DNA of 43,978 nt from a virus, in the IMG/VR virus record IMGVR_UViG_3300021579_000016, positions 1 to 43,978 of that record, one strand, 5' to 3'. Shown piece after piece: positions 41,314 through 43,978 of the stretch (within the stretch, counting starts at the first letter, position 1; each line of letters opens with the position of its first letter). A program made the translations under genes and the position numbers. The notes under the pieces are model-generated. The model was not told the DNA's origin. It worked only from the letters and a program-made list of their open reading frames with translations, and did no database searches.

Positions 41314-41979
41314 ATGAATAAAATTTTCAATAACAGCACCTTTCAAAAGGAATATGCCAAAAAAGTGCGGGGACACTTCCCGCCAGAATCGGTAGATTTT
41401 AAAATCGAATACACGCTGGCTAATTGGACGGCAAAAGAGTTTTCGATTTTAGAGTTCTGCCAACGCAACGGCATTCAACTCGTCATCAATCCAAAATTAG
41501 AGGCACTCGGCACGTATGGACTTGCCACCGATACCATCACAGTGCGAGAATTGGATACCATAAGGGGCAAATGCGTGTTTTTACACGAATTGGGTCACCG
41601 TTGGTACAAGCATGGCGGCTATAAATCATTCAAAGACTATGTGCGAAAAGAAGTCGAGGCAGACGGATTCATGTATCAGGTATGTGATTCCTTGTCGTCG
41701 GACTATCAATCAGGGGCGGAGTATATGATTCAATACTCAGGCGTTTCGAGAAAAAACTACGATAAATGGCGCAAATCGAATCAAAAGCGCAAAAAATTCA
41801 AACCCGCGTTCGCAGCAAAACTCAAAACGTGGTACGATGCCGCGCAAGCGAAGGTGGACGCGTTGCAAAAGCGTTTTGAGAAAAACGGTAATTTGACCGT
41901 GGGCAAGTGGCTGGAAGCAGCGAAGGAAAGAGCAGAAAAAGCGAAAAAAAGACATGCCGATTATGTGGGCAAGGATTGA
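41314..41979 (+). CDS. Zincin metallopeptidase, ImmA/IrrE-like
   Basis: A 221-residue protein with the zinc protease motif HELGH (91-95) in FLHELGHRWYKH and a downstream EVEADGF (113-119) that supplies the third ligand. This matches the ImmA/IrrE/DUF955 or related zincin group. The C-terminal 70 residues are a charged coiled coil. In integrative elements and phages such enzymes cleave the resident repressor or alter host regulators. Its position in the early unit just after the cI/cro region supports a repressor-cleaving role. An ArdC-like antirestriction function is the main alternative. Confidence 0.75.
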   Translation: MNKIFNNSTFQKEYAKKVRGHFPPESVDFKIEYTLANWTAKEFSILEFCQRNGIQLVINPKLEALGTYGLATDTITVRELDTIRGKCVFLHELGHRWYKHGGYKSFKDYVRKEVEADGFMYQVCDSLSSDYQSGAEYMIQYSGVSRKNYDKWRKSNQKRKKFKPAFAAKLKTWYDAAQAKVDALQKRFEKNGNLTVGKWLEAAKERAEKAKKRHADYVGKD

Positions 41980-42008
41980 AGATATTTTTGTGTTTATTTT
42001 TTATGGTT

Positions 42009-42047
42009 GCACAATTCATTGAATTTCAATGGGTTGTGCTTTTTTTT
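42009..42047 (+). terminator. Intrinsic terminator after zincin
   Basis: About 13 pairs (42009-42021 with 42027-42039, two G-T) with a GCACAA/TTGTGC base, then T8. It separates the zincin from the next operon. Confidence 0.8.
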
Positions 42048-42087
42048 AGGAAATTTAATTTTTAACTATATAAACGACTCCTCTTCA

Positions 42088-42411
42088 ATGGCAACGACAA
42101 CAGCCAAATTAAAGACCTCCTATCAATTAGATAGTGACGGCAAAACGATTCACCAAATCAAAACCGATGCGAACGGTTGCAGCGAATACACGGATAGCTT
42201 GACGCTGACGGATTTGCGCAAAACGCCCGTAGGTGAATATTTCAAAAAATACCGCCTCGACAAAAACGGTAAAATAGTAATCGGTTCGACAATATACGTC
42301 AAGGATAAGGGAGACCGTCATGGTTTCCGATTCTACGATAACAAGGATTACAACCGCGCATTTCACTCGGAACCCAATAGAATGGTCGTCATTGGCTGGT
42401 ACATGGGATGA
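42088..42411 (+). CDS. Small early protein of unknown function
   Basis: A 107-residue basic protein, likely beta-rich, with an N-terminal Thr/Lys/Asp segment and a compact C-terminal part (YVKDKGDRHGFRFYDNKDYNRAF). Start placed at the ATG after the terminator and an A/T-rich leader; the upstream in-frame codons lie inside the terminator. It overlaps the next gene as ATGA. Confidence 0.6.
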   Translation: MATTTAKLKTSYQLDSDGKTIHQIKTDANGCSEYTDSLTLTDLRKTPVGEYFKKYRLDKNGKIVIGSTIYVKDKGDRHGFRFYDNKDYNRAFHSEPNRMVVIGWYMG

Positions 42412-42659
42412 ATGAAGCGAAAATAATGGTCATCGTTTGCAAATGTGGTTCTCACCTGCGGTTTCAAGACTGCGAAACCGCGTTTGCAGATGGTAACTTC
42501 TTAATTGAATGTGGCAACGCTTATTTACAGCCTTGCCACATCGCATTCCTAACTTTTAAAGATGTTCACGTCCAAAAATGCCGATGCCGCAAGTTGGGGA
42601 TTAAGGATGAGGCGTTTTTGATAGACATTTTGCCAACCACAAATTTCACCCTGATATGA
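42408..42659 (+). CDS. Small cysteine-rich protein
   Basis: An 83-residue protein with CKCGSHLRFQDC near residues 11-22 and KCRCRKLG near 57-64, plus further Cys and His between. It may bind one or two zinc ions. It overlaps both neighbours by ATGA, so it is part of a coupled early operon. Function unknown; a small transcription or host-takeover factor is possible. Confidence 0.6.
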   Translation: MNEAKIMVIVCKCGSHLRFQDCETAFADGNFLIECGNAYLQPCHIAFLTFKDVHVQKCRCRKLGIKDEAFLIDILPTTNFTLI

Positions 42660-43189
42660 AGGAAAAAGTATCTGAAAAAACAAAGAAAACGCTTCTTAAA
42701 GTGTTCGAGCTTTCCCAAAAGGGTATCAGCGGCGAAAAAGAAGCCGCCGCGAAGACGCTGGAACGGCTGCTCAAAAAGCACCAAATGACGATCGGTGACC
42801 TGACAGACCAACCCAAACGTCACAAAATCAAATATGCCGATGAGATGGAACGCAGAGTGGCGGTACAGACTATCGCATCATTTGATTTAACGGCTTACAA
42901 ACTCAGTGGTGTCAGTGGAAAGGAAGTGTACGTAGATTGCACCTAATGCGCATTCCTCGAAATTACAGCAAAATACCAATTCTATCTATCAGCGTGGCGC
43001 GAAAAAGTATCCATTTTCATGGATGCCTTCATCGCACAAAATGAATTGTGGCGACCATCCAACGATGATGCCTGTGATTACGTGCCAACGGAAGCGGACA
43101 TGGAGCGATACAGGAAACAACAGCGGCTACAAAAAGGCATGAAGGCGGACATCTTTTACAAAACCATTTCAAAAAAAGCTAAAAAATGA
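42656..43189 (+). pseudogene. DUF2786-like gene with an in-frame TAA
   Basis: Residues 1-96 show a DUF2786-type start (KTLLKVFELSQKGISGEKEAAAKTLERLLKKHQM). A TAA at 42944-42946 interrupts the frame. The same frame then stays open for 80 more codons and ends with TGA overlapping the next ATG. The downstream part (CAFLEITAKYQFYLSAWREK) has normal protein composition and the coupling of its end to the next gene matches the other genes here, so the original protein was about 177 residues. One G to T change (GAA to TAA) would explain it. Confidence 0.65.
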
Positions 43190-43380
43190 AAGCGCAACGC
43201 GAATTTGACAACATCGAACGCTTGCTTGCCGAAATCAGAGTACTCTCCGAAAAAATCAATTCCATTGACGCGCAAAACATCACCCGAAAAGTGATTTGCG
43301 TGGCAGTGGAATTGCCCAAATTGCGAACGGAATTTGAAGCATGGGAGAAGCGGTTAAACGAAAAAGAAAAGAAAAAATAA
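43186..43380 (+). CDS. Short helical protein
   Basis: A 64-residue helical protein rich in Glu, Lys and Arg with coiled-coil periodicity and a Lys-rich end. It overlaps the previous frame as ATGA and precedes the ArsR-like gene by 30 bases. No function recognised. Confidence 0.55.
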   Translation: MKAQREFDNIERLLAEIRVLSEKINSIDAQNITRKVICVAVELPKLRTEFEAWEKRLNEKEKKK

Positions 43381-43410
43381 TTTATAACAAATTTCAATTC
43401 AAATAAAAAT

Positions 43411-43698
43411 ATGTTAACATTTTCAGATAGCGGTCATAAAAATTTGTACCTGCTGATTCGCGCCATCAACCACAAGCAGCGACGTGAAATTATCACGCAT
43501 TTGTCGGATAAAAAAACAGCTTGCGTAACGTCCATTTATTACGAGCTAAAATGCGACCAAAGCATCGCGTTGCAGCACCTCAAAATCCTACGGGATGCTG
43601 GGGTTGTGAGCCGTGAAAGGGTCGGAAGGTTCATCCATTATACCCTCAATGAGGGGAAATTGGATGAACTGAACACATTGGTAGGCTTGCTCGAATAA
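43411..43698 (+). CDS. ArsR-family winged-helix regulator
   Basis: A 95-residue winged-helix protein of the ArsR/SmtB type. The recognition region is ACVTSIYYELKCDQSIALQHLKILRDAGVVSRERVGRFIHYTLNEGKLDELNTL, with the second HTH helix and beta-wing clearly visible. It lacks a strong metal-binding cluster, so it may be a non-metal repressor or activator. It ends the early unit before a strong terminator and could control middle genes on the circular map. Confidence 0.8.
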   Translation: MLTFSDSGHKNLYLLIRAINHKQRREIITHLSDKKTACVTSIYYELKCDQSIALQHLKILRDAGVVSRERVGRFIHYTLNEGKLDELNTLVGLLE

Positions 43699-43767
43699 GA
43701 AAATCACACCCGACTTTAATATAAGCAATTCAGTTGTTCAAGCTGTTGAGTTGTTTATAAATCACGC

Positions 43768-43798
43768 GGCGGTCACAAGGAAGTGACCGCCGTTTTTT
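43768..43798 (+). terminator. Intrinsic terminator after ArsR-type gene
   Basis: GGCGGTCAC/GTGACCGCC perfect 9-bp stem (43768-43776 with 43783-43791), AAGGAA loop, then GT6. It is followed five bases later by tRNA-like element D. Confidence 0.9.
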
Positions 43799-43802
43799 CA
43801 AT

Positions 43803-43844
43803 GGCAAAACGGTTCGCGGCTCGGTTCGATTCCGAGTGTTGCCC
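43803..43844 (+). ncRNA. tRNA-like element D, acceptor plus T-arm only
   Basis: GGCAAAA (43803-43809) pairs with TGTTGCC (43837-43843) at six of seven positions. T-arm CTCGG-TTCGATT-CCGAG (43820-43836) is canonical. Only ten bases (CGGTTCGCGG) connect them, so D and anticodon arms are missing. C43844 is the discriminator position, followed by CTAA. The resulting 12-bp minihelix would be a possible substrate for tRNA-processing enzymes. It lies right at the circle junction, upstream of the first gene. Confidence 0.6.
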
Positions 43845-43845
43845 C

Positions 43846-43978
43846 TAATTTTTTTTAATAAACAATTCAATATCAATGATTAATATACAACAATGGGAGG
43901 CGTATTTTGCCCACCGCGACGCGTTAATCGCGGCGGAAATAAACGCCATCAAGCAGGTAGAAACGCAGCATTAAACGG
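43846..43978. repeat. Right copy of terminal direct repeat
   Basis: Same as 1-133 except T at 43972 instead of G. It contains the second read of the first gene's start (ATG at 43876), where the change makes codon 33 TAA. Confidence 0.95.
43876..43978 (+). CDS. Partial second read of the first gene
   Basis: The first 33 codons of the gene annotated at 31, cut by the end of the sequence. Because of the G to T difference it stops at codon 33. It is most simply an artefact of circle overlap plus a variant or error, not a separate gene. Confidence 0.8.

Overview
The window is a complete temperate phage genome, or its excised circular form, of a Bacteroidota host. Bases 1-133 recur at 43846-43978 with one mismatch, so the map closes into a circle of about 43,845 bp. 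Several signs point to Bacteroidota. Promoters match TTTG-N19-TANNTTTG, the best at 40027-40057. Start codons follow A/T-rich leaders without Shine-Dalgarno motifs. The primase is of the BT4734/VirE-N type and one head protein resembles DUF6712. The presence of TerL, portal, S49 protease, capsid-like protein, tape measure and a single tail module suggests a tailed, siphovirus-like virion.

Layout, read from the regulatory switch: (1) 39.5-40.4 kb: divergent cI-like and cro-like genes around a strong promoter and an operator array. (2) 40.4-43.8 kb, running through the junction into 0-3.3 kb: early rightward unit with two anticodon-less tRNA-like elements flanking a structured, gene-free stretch, a zincin metallopeptidase, small accessory genes, an ArsR-type regulator, a third minimal tRNA-like element, then primase and helicase. 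(3) 3.4-9.7 kb: membrane and coiled-coil proteins, small membrane proteins, a GH73 endolysin, a radical-SAM-like DUF5131 protein and a zinc-ribbon protein. (4) 9.8-11.1 kb: holin-like proteins and a HAD-like protein. (5) 11.1-32.5 kb: virion genes in a rotated order: tail/baseplate, protease, scaffold, capsid, connectors, tape measure, portal, TerL, DUF6712-like. An 80%-identical 118-bp intergenic element sits at 11148 and again at 31492. (6) 32.6-36.6 kb, leftward: XRE repressor, a three-gene operon controlled by a nearly identical operator, and a tyrosine integrase next to a candidate attP. (7) 36.6-39.0 kb: 2.3 kb without protein genes, holding a phage-encoded initiator tRNA, a structured RNA candidate and a 25-copy TGTAGG/CCTACA iteron-like array.

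The most unusual feature is the RNA set: one tRNA with all three initiator hallmarks plus three tRNA-like elements that keep the acceptor stem and T-arm but have no anticodon arm. I infer that they may act as processing signals or tRNA mimics. Two genes carry disabling changes (a frameshift in an OB-fold-like gene and an in-frame TAA in a DUF2786-like gene), and the terminal repeats differ by a GAA/TAA change. Errors or population variants are therefore possible. All functional calls rest on motif reading by eye, without database searches.
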